Positions 45,051 to 57,115 of a stretch of 64,000 nt of DNA are shown piece after piece; position 1 is the first letter of the stretch; the number at the start of each line of letters is the position of its first letter. Location of the stretch: assembly GCA_008828725.1 (NCBI GenBank), contig MEHQ01002062.1:156995-220994 (forward strand). Direction: 5' to 3'. The position numbers were made by a program, and so were the translations under genes. The notes beneath the pieces are model-generated. The model was not told where the DNA came from. It saw nothing but the letters and a program-made list of their open reading frames with translations, and did no database searches. Origin of the DNA: Saccharina japonica (lineage: Eukaryota; Sar; Phaeophyceae; Laminariales; Laminariaceae).

Positions 45051-45222
45051 GANGAGGCAAATTTCATGGGTTACTTTCTGTTGCGGCCTGTTCAAGGATC
45101 GGGTGCCTAAAAAATCGATCGGACACAAACCGCAAAAACAGCATGGAATGGAACGAACGAACGCGAATAGTCTCGTTCCGTTCCAGCCATTCCAAGCTAT
45201 CGAATGGAGTTAAGACACGGCC

Positions 45223-46954
45223 TTACTGTCTGTTTTGTTCTGGTTTTCTGCTGGCCTGGCTTTTTTTGTGTTGTGTTGGCGTACCCGGTACTTTGTTTGG
45301 CAATTCACACCAATGGATTAACCTCGACTTCTTTCGCTCTCGACTATTTTTTGTTTTTCTAATCTGCCTGTGAGACCACATAACTTTTTACCTGCCCAGG
45401 GATACATATTCAGGACGGACACTACGTATTATTAGGTGCACTGATTGATGTGTGCAGTACTGACTGTACAGCAGTCAGTCGTGTTGGGTAGAACTAACGG
45501 GTCAATGTGAAGACAATGACAACGCTACGACGAGCCCTAGACTACTACAACAGCAGTAGTAGTCACGCAAAGGTTGGCATCGTGGTTTGTATCCAACGTC
45601 CATTATTCGCATATTATTCCTGGTATATATATACGAGTATAGGCGAGGTACAGGTTTTCTCCGCACGACAAATGACAATGCTATGTGGGTATATATTCGT
45701 ATTGCGTGCTGGGGCTACTCTGTACTATTACTAGAGGTATACTCGAACCACACACAGACAGGTAGTAGGTGTAAGCGTGAGTATAATGCGTGCATACGCA
45801 AGCGTGCCACCTGACAAACACGGACCCATTTTATTTCCAGTAGGATATGTACTGTAGTTGCTGTAGTTTTTTCAATAGTATTCATAATGTACTCTATCTC
45901 ACAGTCTACAATTACATAATTGGCACCCCCTGTCTGTGCTGTTGTTGCTGCTGCCTGTACATATATCTGTGCACTCTCTAAGCATTACAGCACACCAAGG
46001 TAGGTATGTCGGCAAGGACGAGGAGCAAGGAACCCGAACGGACACTGCTGTGGGGGTACTGGTGATGCCGGCTGGGTGTGTATGTATACGTACACTGCTG
46101 TTGTACTCTGTGATGCTGTACGATATCATACGCATTCCTACGATAGACATACGAGGTATGCACAACCCAAGTCGATTGCGGATCCTAATACTTGGTAGAC
46201 TTGGGTTTCAGACCACAACACAACAGCAAGCAGTAGTCAACCGTACACCACTATTAATATTAATAGCAGTATAGTAGAGAGACAACACCTACGAAGTGTA
46301 TTGATAAGTAGGTACTCCTGTACTACCGGTGGACTCCATTGCTCGTACGTAATCGGAGTATTGTTAACACTGAGACTCCCGTAGTACTCACGGCAGGCAA
46401 ACAAACACGGTCTTGGTTACCTTGAGATGGTGCGAATGCCTCGAAAGGCCTCTCCGGTCCTCCTCCTGAAGCGTCGTGAGGCGCCACGCCGTTCGTCGTG
46501 TGGTGACCGGTCGAGGGGAAGCCGGCAGCAGCCGGTCCCGCGGCGGTTCCGGCAGTCCTCCCGCTCCACTGCAAGGCAAGCATGGACAGTCCATACACTG
46601 CTGCTGCCCTCATCATGCTAGCTTTTCCCTTGCTTGCACGCCGTAGCTGCGGTCTACCCCCGTCGTACAAATAGATTCAGCGCGGGGGCGACGATCGTTG
46701 GTGACTATACTACTACTTCTCCTCCACTCGGAGGAGACTCGGATGTGTGTGCCGGTTGTACGATACCGAGTCAAAATATGGCATCGGCATCACCTGGCCG
46801 GTGGTATAGGATTTCGAGAGACGAGATCTAGACGTCGTCGTGTCTGATGCGCTTTACTAAGATACATTATCGCGTGACGGCGTTGTTATCCGTGATCAAG
46901 CAGCAGCAAGCAGCAACAAACAGCAGAAATAAATGACAAAATGTGACGAAACCT
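45223..46954. repeat. 1.74-kb direct duplication, distal copy
   Basis: Second copy of the 43313-45050 segment, separated from it by 172 bp of unrelated sequence. Differences include a 2-bp change in an AT run near 45627, which breaks the longest incidental reading frame, and one extra C near 46660. The very high identity implies a recent event, or two haplotypes placed side by side in the assembly. Confidence 0.95.
46421..46616 (-). pseudogene. Duplicate copy of tyrosinase exon 1
   Basis: A second, nearly identical exon 1 (ATG at 46616, donor GTAACC after 46421, 196 nt) lies in the distal copy of a 1.74-kb direct repeat. The frame is intact and differs from the proximal exon at few positions, for example AGTAAG for AGTAVG in the signal or linker region. 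It could serve as an alternative first exon because the same phase-1 donor would splice to exon 2, or it may be non-functional or an assembly duplicate. No other tyrosinase exon lies between the two copies. Confidence 0.6.
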
Positions 46955-47228
46955 ACAGTAATTGCGAGACGACAAGTGGCAGAGGCAGCAGACCGCCGTA
47001 TAGTGAGCAGCAACAAACGACAGGCGGGGCAGGAGACCACCCTATATATGGCGGTGTGGTCCGTCAAAATACCACAAATGATACCAGGTTAATTACAATA
47101 TTAGGAATAAATACGCCCGTTATATAAGATTTTGCGAGGGGGTGGACATACTTTGATAAAGCTTTTTGATACGAGTGAATATTTGCGGAGGTTTTGTTCT
47201 TGGCGCCTAAAGCCCACCCTCCGACTCG

Positions 47229-47251
47229 AACCCTAACCCTAACTCTAACCC
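47229..47251. repeat. Short telomere-like run (CCCTAA)
   Basis: AACCCTAACCCTAACTCTAA then CCC: about three and a half TTAGGG-complement units. Far from any sequence end, so an interstitial trace at most. Confidence 0.6.
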
Positions 47252-48118
47252 GAGCCCTATGCCAGTGGCCTGTGCTGGGATGCTGTGCTTGGTAAGTCTC
47301 TAGGTTGACTCGGCCGGCTTGGATGCTGTGCTTCAAAATGATCTAGGTTGACTCGGGATGTTGCGGCGGGGAAAGACTCCAAGTCGATTGAGCCGCGTAT
47401 AATCTACCCTTACGAGCCAACCAGAGTGCCTAACAGCTACGTTTTAGTGAGATCCACTATCAAGCTTCGTTCACTGCTTCTGGATGTTGTGCCTGATATC
47501 CTGAAGAACTAAATACACTACGCACTCGTACTGCATACTGTTAATACAGTAGGTGTTTCTGCGTTGAGCGCTCAACGATCAGCCCACGCCGTTGAGCTAC
47601 CACACCCCCCGCTTGGCGGCGAAAACAACACGTAGTGAATGACAATCAACGCGGAAATCGCAGGTAAAGGTACTAGTAATTTCGGTTGTAGCATACAACA
47701 GGAGGAGCAGTTGTTGTCGTAGACATGTATGTATAGCCGACATGGCAGCAAATAAATTGGGACAGGGTTGATTGCCAGGAGAGCCTCCGGCAATTCATGC
47801 GAAGGGGATAGTAGGTACCTCGTGGGGGTGGGAGCGGCAGCAAAGTATCGAATGGAAATAGAGTGCCACAGCAGCATCAGTGCCAGGTGTAAAAATACCG
47901 TGCAAAGCCGAACAGCCCACAGCACGTAAATATATACCAGGTAGGAGGTACGTATGTGCCATTTTTCATCGCTGGTGAGAGCAAAACACATATAAAAAAG
48001 GGGAAGAACATATTTTTCGCCAAGTATTTTTCGCAGTAGTTTTCGAGTTGAACTATTTGTTCGGGCACCACTTACCGATAAATATATAAATGGTGCAGTC
48101 CAGTAGCCTTTCTTGGCA

Positions 48119-48427
48119 GGTGCTCTTGACCCACAAATCGTACCAGATAAAGTACCAAATACATTACGGTTTTTGTGCTGGTCCGCACATTTTGTTCTGA
48201 TCATTTGTCCAAAACGCGCGGCGAAGCCGCGCACGGGTCGAGCTTTAGCCCCGCCCAGGGCTCGGGTTACGGTTATAGGGGTAGGGCTATAGGGCGGGGC
48301 TGAGTCGACGGCTTCTCACGATATGATTAAAATAAACACCCAAAAACACGTAAAACCAACAAGAAATCACAATATATACACCAGTATACTTTTTATCTGG
48401 TACGATTTGTGGGCCAAGAGAGGTGAA
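48119..48427. mobile_element. Foldback element with ~40-bp inverted arms
   Basis: CCCACAAATCGTACCAGATA near 48131 pairs with TATCTGGTACGATTTGTGGG near 48394, with flanking CTCTTG and CAAGAG extending the arms. The centre holds a GC palindrome (GCGCGGCGAAGCCGCGC near 48215). It lies 27 bp from the hAT-like element. Confidence 0.7.
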
Positions 48428-48462
48428 ACCGCCTCGAATTGACTGAGTGAAGTTGTGTATAC

Positions 48463-48914
48463 CAGGGCATTAATTAGTGGTTCGGGGTCTGTTGCGCGCA
48501 GCGCAACAGGCGACTCAAGGAGTGTTGCGCGCAGCGCAACATGCCTGTGACGCGTGTTGCCACCGGAGGGCCGCCGATAGCCCGATAGATCTCGCTCCCC
48601 CCCCGTTGCTGGCCCACCGCCTGCTTGCACAGCCGAGGACGAGAAAATTGTGATCTATGTAGTTTGCGAAGATGTCGCCTAGAGGAAAGCTAAATTGTCC
48701 AATTACGACTAATTATCAAGAAAAAAAGACCCCCATTTTTTTTCTCGACTCCGGCGAGAAAAAAACGCGCAACATTTTTTTTCGTCGCGGCGAAAATGTT
48801 GCGCGCCCAAAAACGCGTGTTGCGCTGCGCGCAACTACAGTAGCCTCGTGGTGACTGTTGCGCAAAACCGATGTTTTGGCCAAATGTTGCGCCAGCGCAC
48901 TAATTGATGCCCTG
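48463..48914. mobile_element. hAT-like non-autonomous element, 8-bp TSD GTGTATAC
   Basis: 452 bp with inverted ends CAGGGCATTAATTAGTG and CACTAATTGATGCCCTG and exact 8-bp duplications GTGTATAC at 48455-48462 and 48915-48922. The 8-bp duplication and CAGGG-type terminus are typical of hAT. The interior has several GTTGCGC-based palindromes (GTTGCGCGCAGCGCAAC near 48490 and 48524, and variants near 48797-48890). Confidence 0.92.
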
Positions 48915-49843
48915 GTGTATACCGTGTACAGGTTATCATATGTATACTGTAGATTATCCCGCCTTCTGACTTCTGACCAACAGTATCATACGAACTCCTT
49001 AAAATAGGGGTTCGGGGCCAATTAAGAATAAACACAGAACACGTGCGAACGGCTTAATATATAACTGAGTACTGGCTAACTGAGGTAGTACATCACGAAT
49101 CACACACGAATACTACAAATAAATGCCATACCCAGTATATTGTATAGACCAAACGTTCTACACAGCTTTGAAAGTTGAGTATCAAATATTCAATTAGTCG
49201 ACTCACAGTTGGCGTACTTGTGCCAATGTAAGGCACGTCTAACGATATTTTCAGACAGTTAGTGCCTTATGTCCATAAAACAGACATTTAATGTGCAACA
49301 TTACCCAAATAAGGCAGTTGAGACACGAAAAAAGGCGCAAGGCAAGTGCAAGGCCTTTCTCACGGCATTATTTTATGTCTCCATACCCCGCTGGCAAAAA
49401 AAAAGGCCTGCAGGGCGCCCTTAACTGCGCCACGTGCCTTTTAAGCTCCTTGCAACACCGCTCTGTACAAACCCCTTATTGTGACTCTCTTTCCAACGGC
49501 AGTTTAGTCCTTATCGACAGAGATTATACTGCTTACCAGTAACCATCATTGTCGCTACTTGATAACGCCAAACTCATCTGGTATACATTGCACAGGTATA
49601 TCTGCAACAGGCAGCTCTCCAGTCTGTTGTCGTTTATTGAGGCAGCATTTAGGAGCATAATCTTATGTTTATACTCGTACGCACAGCGAGTAGTCTATAG
49701 TCGCACAACACACGCGTGACCATGGAGAATATGACCAAATAAATACTGTCAATAATAATGACATGAAAAAAGTAGATGCTTGTGGGTATCGCAGGTTCCT
49801 ATTTACTATGGCCCCCCGTAAAGGACGAGCCAACCCGCCTCCA

Positions 49844-50342
49844 GATGCATGCTACGATGAGAAAGGTGCACCGCGTGTTTCTGCCTTATAAGGGTGGTCA
49901 CTTATCGCTTGAGGAGCTCTATACCTCACCCAAAAAACTGTTTTTTAAGAAGAAAACAAAAAGTGCTGTATACCCCATGAACATGCCATAGGGCCTAACG
50001 ATACACGACAGAACACGTCGCAACACAAGAAGAAAGGGATTCCGACGACCCTGGGACGCACGCTACGATAGAGGTGCACCATGTTTTTTCTGAGCTCCTC
50101 GCTTAAGGAGCGTCATACCTCACCGAATAAATGATTTTGGAGGAAAATGAAAGTGCGGCCGAATGCGAAATCTCATGACCGAAGTGAACCCTGAAACATT
50201 TATCGGCACAAACATGAACGTTTGACGAATTTGGGTCAAGGAGCCCGATCGTTCAGAAAACGATTCGGTCATAAAGTGCTACCTCTACCGTAGCACGCGT
50301 CCTGGGTTAAGGGAGCGCCCCGCTACTCAGGAAATGCTTCAG
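49844..50342 (+). mobile_element. Family B copy split by an A insertion
   Basis: Starts GATGCATGCTACGATGAGAA, carries GGTGGTCACTTATCGCTTGA and ATTCCGACGACCCTGG up to the insertion, then GTTAAGGGAGC after it. The right terminus is lost where the next B copy begins. Confidence 0.8.
50055..50301 (+). mobile_element. MITE family A copy nested in B, TSD CTGG
   Basis: 247 bp, with exact CTGG duplications at 50051-50054 and 50302-50305. Removing the element and one copy of CTGG restores the B consensus CGACGACCCTGGGTTAAGG, which fixes both the insertion and its 4-bp duplication. Confidence 0.94.
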
Positions 50343-50605
50343 GCTTGCGCCACGATGGAGCTATATACCACTTTTTGGCTGAATTTTTTGCTTGATGATC
50401 GGGCTAAAGTCGCCCTGTTTTATTTTTTCATTTTTGTGTTGAAATATGTTTTTTTATCGTTTACTTTAGGCCATGGGATTGCTCGTCAGGCAGCACATTT
50501 GATTTCCTAAAACAAAATCAGTTTCGGGGTGAGGTATGGAGGGCCTCAAGTGGTTACTCTCAGAAAATGTACTGTATGCAGGTGCACCCTTATCGTAGCA
50601 GGCGT
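50343..50605 (-). mobile_element. Family B copy
   Basis: From GCTTGCGCCACGATGGAGC to CCCTTATCGTAGCAGGCGTT, with GGCCATGGGATTGCTCGTCA between; abuts the preceding B copy and is followed by a family D element at 50626. Confidence 0.7.
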
Positions 50606-50625
50606 TTTTACCCAAAACGTGCTAT

Positions 50626-50738
50626 TACGGGGGAGCATAGTAAACACTAGTAAATAGGAACTACGGTACACACAAAAACCTACATATTTCACCATTTTTA
50701 CTCGCAATATTTGATCCTATTTACTATGGTCCTCCGTA
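50626..50738. mobile_element. Complete family D element
   Basis: About 113 bp, ends ATTACGGGGGAGCATAGTAA and TTACTATGGTCCTCCGTAAT, with ACACAAAAACCTACATATTT in the middle. This is the cleanest copy and defines the family: a hairpin-forming element of 105-115 bp. ATTAC at both ends is part of the palindrome, so the duplication length is unclear. Confidence 0.75.
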
Positions 50739-52203
50739 ATACCTCAGAGTCGGTAGAGAGCTGCAGAGGTCGTTGAGAATTATGCATGTCGCTTATCTAT
50801 TGCTTGTACAATATGGTGGAACGCTGGTTATTGTAACATTGGCTACGAAGGGATGTTAGTGGGTGGTTATGCCTGCGTGAGTGTTATTCTCCATTCTGTT
50901 TAAAGTTCTTCGATCAGTGGCCTTATATATCACCGACCGCGAGCCGTTTGTGCCGGGTGGCGACACTGACCTGGATTGTTTTCATTGGCGCTATGGTGCG
51001 TCAACAGTATCATGGGTTGGCTAAATCAACACACACTACGAGGATATTTGCTGCTCCAGCGAAATTCGGGCAGCCACAGTAGTACGTAACAACCTCGAAG
51101 CTATTTCACACGACGAGCGAGTCACGAGTACCCCCCTTTTGTTTGCTTGCACCTGTTATTGTAAGTTTATATTTTCAGCAGCGACCGACACAAAAAAACT
51201 GCACACCGTCCATAACACCTAGGAACAGACAAACACAAAGCCACCGGCTGCATACTTGAAGCATCCCACACGCATAGAGAGGAGTAAATATAATAGCACC
51301 CAAACATTCTGAGCACCCGAACACCCCGACCTCCTATTAGGCTAGTTTGAGAAAACATATACCAGGTAAGCCTTTGAGTCAGACGAAAACTCCTGTGCGT
51401 GCGCTAGGTTTCTAACAACGAATATTCACTGCCTGTGGTTCAGTTGTGAAACATAAAAAACGGACACAGACTACCAGGTACATCTTACAAGTGGAGGGGT
51501 TTCGTGACTGCTGACGCTGGCTACGGTAGGGGTATAAACTCGAAGTATAGAAATAGCACAAGAGCTTTTCGGAGGCTTCTTTGTTGAGAAGAACTCCACG
51601 AGTACACTTCACCCAAAAATATCACCTTTGATCAAATCGTATCTACCTTAATGGCCAAGGCATACCTGGTATATAAATAATAATAATTATACTTGTACTA
51701 CAAAACTAATGAGACTCCGACGACGATATTGGGTACTTTTCCGCAAGTTACGGAGCCCTGTCAGCCGGGAAATCGGTTAGGCCAAAAATGTGCGACCACC
51801 CAAGAGCGCACAATTTTTTTTTCCCGAGACCCACACTCCCCCCCCCTCTCCCTCAGCCGGCCCTAAATGCATTTGTTTTTGCTCAATTATACACTCGTTT
51901 CGAAGCCATATTGACGTCGAAATGGGTACTAAACACTTATTTCGAAGCCGTATTGAGGTCAGTTGATTAACAAGACGCGTTCTCGAAACGATACGCCTGG
52001 GCCGTACGCGTGTTGTTTGTGTGTGTTTCATGGATAAATCGTTGGGCCATATATATGCCGTTGCAGCCTGAATATGTACCACATTTCACTATGCCGCCAA
52101 CAACTCTTGCGCCGCGAGCCTCCCCCCTTGAATCGGGATGTTTCGGGGGACAACCGGTGGTGTCTGTGTGCGTGTGTGCGCCCGGTTGTTCGAAAGGCGG
52201 GGG

Positions 52204-52618
52204 TAGTGTTGGTAAGCAACTATATAAAGGGGTTGCTTTGATTATTGCTTATTTGGTAAAAAAGTTGCTTGATTAAGCAACTTTTAGTAGCTTATTTCGT
52301 TTGTATGGCGTTTAGTGTGTTAATACTAAAACCTACATGTATATAATTATACGGAATTTCAGTATCGCCATACGAGAACCCATACGAATATGTCGACACT
52401 AAAACACATACCCCTTTTGTTTGTATAGAGTTTACTAAGGGCATTCTAAAACCCATACACTTATTCTGTATGGCGTTTAGTATACTATGTTAAAACTCCA
52501 TATATATAGCTAAAATAAGCAAATAAGCACGATATTATGGTTGCTTTGATTGTGCTTATAATCAGCAGGCCAAAAATACTTGATTAATCATGCTCAGTTT
52601 AGTTGCTTACCAACACTA
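52204..52618. mobile_element. hAT-like non-autonomous element with perfect 19-bp TIRs
   Basis: 415 bp; TAGTGTTGGTAAGCAACTA at 52204 is exactly complementary to the sequence ending at 52618. Flanking octamers GGCGGGGG and GGTGGGAG match at six of eight positions, suggesting an aged 8-bp duplication. The AT-rich interior repeats GTATGGCGTTTAGT-like motifs in both orientations. No coding frame. Confidence 0.82.
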
Positions 52619-53390
52619 GGTGGGAGAGGCTCGTCGTGCGTTCTGCGTCGCGCCCATTCTCGCCGCGTTTTCGACGGTTTCAAAAACAGTCTCGCCGCGT
52701 TTTGGTTCGAACGTACCGCAGCCGGCAGCTCCTCTAGTTTCCAAAGCAGAGGCTCGTAGGTGCACTGAGCTCGAGCCACCTACACCACATTACGTTATAT
52801 ATGGACTTGTGTGGGCTGCTAGATTTTGATCAGGTTGCATCAGGCAAAAGGATCAGGCAAGGCAGCTTTTGTTCGCAATACACAGAGTACTCATAACTCG
52901 AAAACAGATGAAGAAGACTTGCCGCTCTAAATGATGGAGTGACGCTATGCCCAGTCTAGTCAAGTATAATAGTGTCGTCCCCAGTCCCCAGTCTAAGATC
53001 AAGTCACTTGTTGTGTATAGGAATTAGTGTAGAGTCGTGGTTTATATAGGATTTAGTGAAGGTCACCTACCCCCCCCCCCTCAGCAGGCCCGAAATACAA
53101 AAATTGGAGTGTGGGTCTCGCGATGTGTTTTCGTGCGCCCGTGGACCACCCCTATATCGTGAGTCCAGATCAACTGAGAAAGAGTAACCGTAGATAGGTT
53201 GGCCTCCAAAGTGCAACTCCCATACTCTTATACGGCCACCTAACCTCGCAGCAACGACCGCTTGGCAGGCTGATACCAGTCACGGCAAAACACAGCAACA
53301 CCTATACATGCCAACAGACTCCAGATGTGCATTGACACACGCCAATGAAAAAAGGGCTCCGATTCGTTTCTGAGGCTCCTCCCGTGAGAA

Positions 53391-53636
53391 GACGCATGCT
53401 ACGATAGAGGTTCACCATGTTTTTTCTGAGCTCCTCACTTAAGGAGCGTCACGCCTCACCGAAAAAATGATTTTGGAGGAAAATAAAAGTGCTGCCGGAT
53501 GAAAAAAATCATGACCGAAGTATACTCTGAAACATATTTCGTCAAAATAATTAAAGTCCGACGAGTTTTGATTAAGTAGCCCGATCGTTCAGAAAACATT
53601 CAGCCAAAAAGTGCTACGTCTACCGTAGCACGCGTC
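53391..53636 (+). mobile_element. MITE family A copy, TSD AGAA
   Basis: 246 bp with both ends and exact AGAA duplications at 53387-53390 and 53637-53640. The flanks (CTGAGGCTCCTCCCGTGAG on the left; CCATGGCCTGCATGCAG and CCCTATCGTGGCACCCGTC by 53857 on the right) look like a very diverged B host. Confidence 0.92.
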
Positions 53637-54338
53637 AGAAACTTTACACTATTAGCAAGTCAAACACCTGAATCAGGGGACAATGAAAGGGTAACCGCCA
53701 GAGGCTAGCCCCATGGCCTGCATGCAGTAGGTGGGCACGGTAATCATTTCACAAACGAAAGAGGAATGGCGCTCGAACGGTGTTGGGTTCAGAAGCTTTT
53801 CGTCATTCAGAAACGATTTTCGCCTCAACAAATGCTATCCCTATCGTGGCACCCGTCCAATATCCGTACAGTGTGAGTGTGGCCTTAGATACAAACAAAA
53901 ATAACAGCATTGGAAGACCATACAGACCCCACTAGAGAGACAACAACACCTAAACGCTACTACTATAAACCCACAGCAACATCCACCTGAAAACAAGACT
54001 AAACCACCACCACAACCACCACCACCACCACCAGTTTGCTATAGAGCACAGGCTCTATGGACACCACATAGCCACCACCACCAGTTTGCAGTAGAGCACA
54101 GGCTCTATGGACACCACATTGAGAAAATACACCACAACCTCCTACAACCCGAACGCCAAAATAAGCAGGTTGAAACCCTTGCTGAAACAAAAAACGTGTT
54201 TTTCGGAACCCGCTATGCCAAAAGTAATGTCCAATATATACACGCTTGCAGATATATGTATTTCCCAAGCAAGGCATATAAGCCTTCGCCAATGTTCCTG
54301 TCGTATGTTACATTTCCCACACGGTACTAGTCGATAAA

Positions 54339-54563
54339 CGCATGCTACGACAGAGGTGCACCATGGTTTTTCTGAGCTCTTCACTTAAGGAGCGTCATAC
54401 CTCACCGAAAAAGTATTTTGGCAGAAAATAAAAGTGCTACCGGATGAGAAATTCCATGTCCGAAGTGTACTCTGAAACATTATTCGTCTCAAAAATGAAA
54501 GTCCGACGAATTTGGGTTAAGGAGCCCGATCGTTCAGAAAACGATCCAGCCCAAAAGTGTTAT
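54339..54563 (+). mobile_element. MITE family A copy, right end lost
   Basis: AACGCATGCTACGACAGAGG and the family A interior are clear, but the sequence decays after GATCCAGCCCAAAAGTG with no right TIR. Confidence 0.8.
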
Positions 54564-55605
54564 CACGCTAAGGGTACAAGGCAGGGCTAGTAATAGCCCA
54601 AGTTCGTTGTCGCCCTCCTTAACATCCATCGGTACTTCTCCAAAAACCTATTTTGCTACCGCCCGCGGTTCTGTGGCGATTCCCTGAAAACCCCGCTAAT
54701 AGTGACGTTAGCCGAACCAGACGGCGATCCCTTCGCCGACGACTTGCACAATCGCTTGCTGGCCGCCTAGGCACACACACGCATGCCTACACTTTATTTT
54801 ATTTTATGAGGCTCCTCGATAAAGTCGAGCTCAATATACCTCGTTCTAATAGGGCTTGGAAAAAACGGTGTACGCTTCACCCTATGAACAATCCCTTGCC
54901 GTTATTGTACAAAACCTAGGGCGTGATTACAACGATGTCGGGGGAGTTCGTTTCACTGAGTACCTTAGCCGCGCCCCATCAGTCATATATAGTTTGGCCA
55001 GAAAGATATCCTTCTATCGCGACGCGCCTCCACAAACAAAAAACAGACTCCCGTGTTGCCCCTAAGATAAGTAACTTCCCCAGATGCAAAAAAACAATCG
55101 GATATAAATAATACAAAACATATTACACACACTCGATAATCAATACGAGTATGCATAATGTTGGCTGGGCTGCGTGAAGCCCATTCAAATGGCATGTTTC
55201 CTGTATACCATGCTACCGTAATGGCAACACAACTACGAGGCGACGGGTGCGTGATAGCTTTCGAGAAAACGTGCCACACACGGGAATACCACACGCGATA
55301 GTGTCATGTAGGAGGGACAACATGCAGACCCCCCAGTGCTCGTTGACCGGACAGGAGCCTCTCCAGGTCTGTTAAGGTCGTACCATGCGAGGTATAATAC
55401 ACAAACAGAAACTGACTCGCTAGCGAAACATGTACTTATACGACACATCCATGTTGTACACGCGCCCCCCTAAAGCAATAGTCCCCTATCCGTGCCGCTC
55501 ATCGACGCCACAAGGTGACCCGTCGCATGTACGCCTTGCATTTCACAGAGACGAAGCTACCGTAGGACGCAAATGCCACTAACTGGCTCAAAAAACAATA
55601 CATCT

Positions 55606-55714
55606 TTTTACGGGGAACCATAGTAATTTGGACCCCTCACGTGCACAAAAACCTATATATTGACAGTATTTATACTGAGAATATTTGGTCCTGATTACTA
55701 TGTCTCCCCTTAAT
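55606..55714. mobile_element. Family D element, diverged
   Basis: TTACGGGGAACCATAGTAAT to GATTACTATGTCTCCCCTTA with CACAAAAACCTATATATTG between. Confidence 0.65.
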
Positions 55715-56865
55715 CGACACGACACCCCAAACTAGCAGAACCATATTTCTCGGCCAATAATTTCACTTCTAATCAGTACATCGTACACCGGTGCGTTTGA
55801 GGGGCAATGCGCCGGGTCCGTATTGGCTACCACTTTGTCCCGAAAGTCTCAAGGATCGTTTGAGTATCTTTATTATATCCAAACGGTCTTACTATGTTCC
55901 GGGCAGATTGTCATCTAGCAATATATGAACTCGCCACAGCTCTAGAGTACTTCGGGACAACGTGGTACCCAGCTACGCGAAACGCAGCAACCGAGATGCC
56001 TTCCATCCACTAATCCTCGTATATGCATCGTATATACCAATAACCGGAACCAATTATCTATCCGAAGTCAGGGTGGACACGCGCTACGATAGCGGATGCC
56101 CCTGCTTGTGTTGTGGGCTACCCACTTAAGGAGTTCCATCCTATTAGTAATACTACGACAAGTAGTATACCAAAATATGACATTTAGGAAATTTCGACAG
56201 CGCAACCCGATCGCCTAGCCTCTAGGCATACCACGAAAAACATGAAAAAACCACACACACGAAAATGGCGTTCCGTCGGTATGTATTGGGCATTGAGGAG
56301 CCTCCGATCAGTGTCCGAAACGCCTACCGCACTATCGAGGCATACCCCACGCACGCGCTGTGCTCAGTCTGACACGCCTCGCGTACAACACTGCGCCTCT
56401 TACCGCACTGTAAAGGCACTGTAGAGGCAACGACAGTAAGCATTTCCTCAGGTATGGAAGTGCGGCTCTGACACAAATGCTTTTGACAATCAATGCTAAC
56501 CCCTATTCCAGCACACGCTTTCGGTGATCTCCGCCTCCGCTGACCGTAACGACCACAAGGGCCACGACGCCAAGGAAACGTCCCTCCTGCCTTGCTCAGC
56601 CGAACAGCTAACCCGCCGTATGCGTGGGATATACCTCCTGCCCTGCTTAGCCAAAACGGGGTTGGGATGATACGAGAAGCCGCTACAAGCCCCCCCGCGC
56701 AGCACCCGTGATGATGCCGTCGGTTCGCCCGCTTATGCCACGCTGACAGGGATGGCTAACCCGTCCGTCTGGGAGGGTTTTGTCAACGTTCAAAGGGGTT
56801 GCAAGAAAACAGGGGGGTTCAAGGGACGGAGGGAGTTGGGGGATAAGTGTGTGGGGGAGGGTGTA

Positions 56866-56943
56866 ATCGAGATTCATGCATGACCGTTGTCGTATGACCA
56901 TAGACCCTCGCATCCCTACAACCCCGGGACGGAGCATGCGGGG
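56866..56943 (-). repeat. Dispersed repeat G copy, reversed
   Basis: CATGCATGACCGTTGTCGTA, TGACCATAGACCCTCGCATC and CCCCGGGACGGAGCATGCGG, complementary to the copies at 33487 and 39098. Confidence 0.75.
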
Positions 56944-56999
56944 TTTTCCACAACCACGGGCAAACATTGCTAGCATCAAGCTCGGTGGTATACCCCTTT

Positions 57000-57115
57000 G
57001 TTGCTTGCCTTAGCCATTTGACCGTTGGCCCCGCATCCCTTCCGAGACGGAGCACCGTTCCTACTCCTATTAGAGGCACCTCCCAGCAGTTAGGCGCTCA
57101 TTGCGTTGTTTCCAA
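57000..57115 (+). repeat. Dispersed repeat F copy
   Basis: TTGCTTGCCTTAGCCATTTG, CCCGCATCCCTTCCGAGACG, GAGCACCGTTCCTACTCCTA and TAGGCGCTCATTGCGTTGTT. A reversed repeat G copy lies about 60 bp to its left. Confidence 0.75.

Noticed and set aside
47545-47620. tRNA-like D-arm (GTGGTAGCTCAACGGCGTGG) on the minus strand
   Set aside because: No B box, anticodon stem or acceptor stem follows; at best a chance A-box match.
47572-48234. Longest single open frame in the window (220 codons, minus strand)
   Set aside because: Composition is that of translated non-coding DNA, with no family resemblance or domain pattern; it runs into the foldback element at 48119.
55233-55448. Candidate last exon of the RND gene
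   Set aside because: A TTAACAG acceptor precedes a short frame ending in a stop, but the peptide has no family signature and the position is over 2 kb from the last sure exon.
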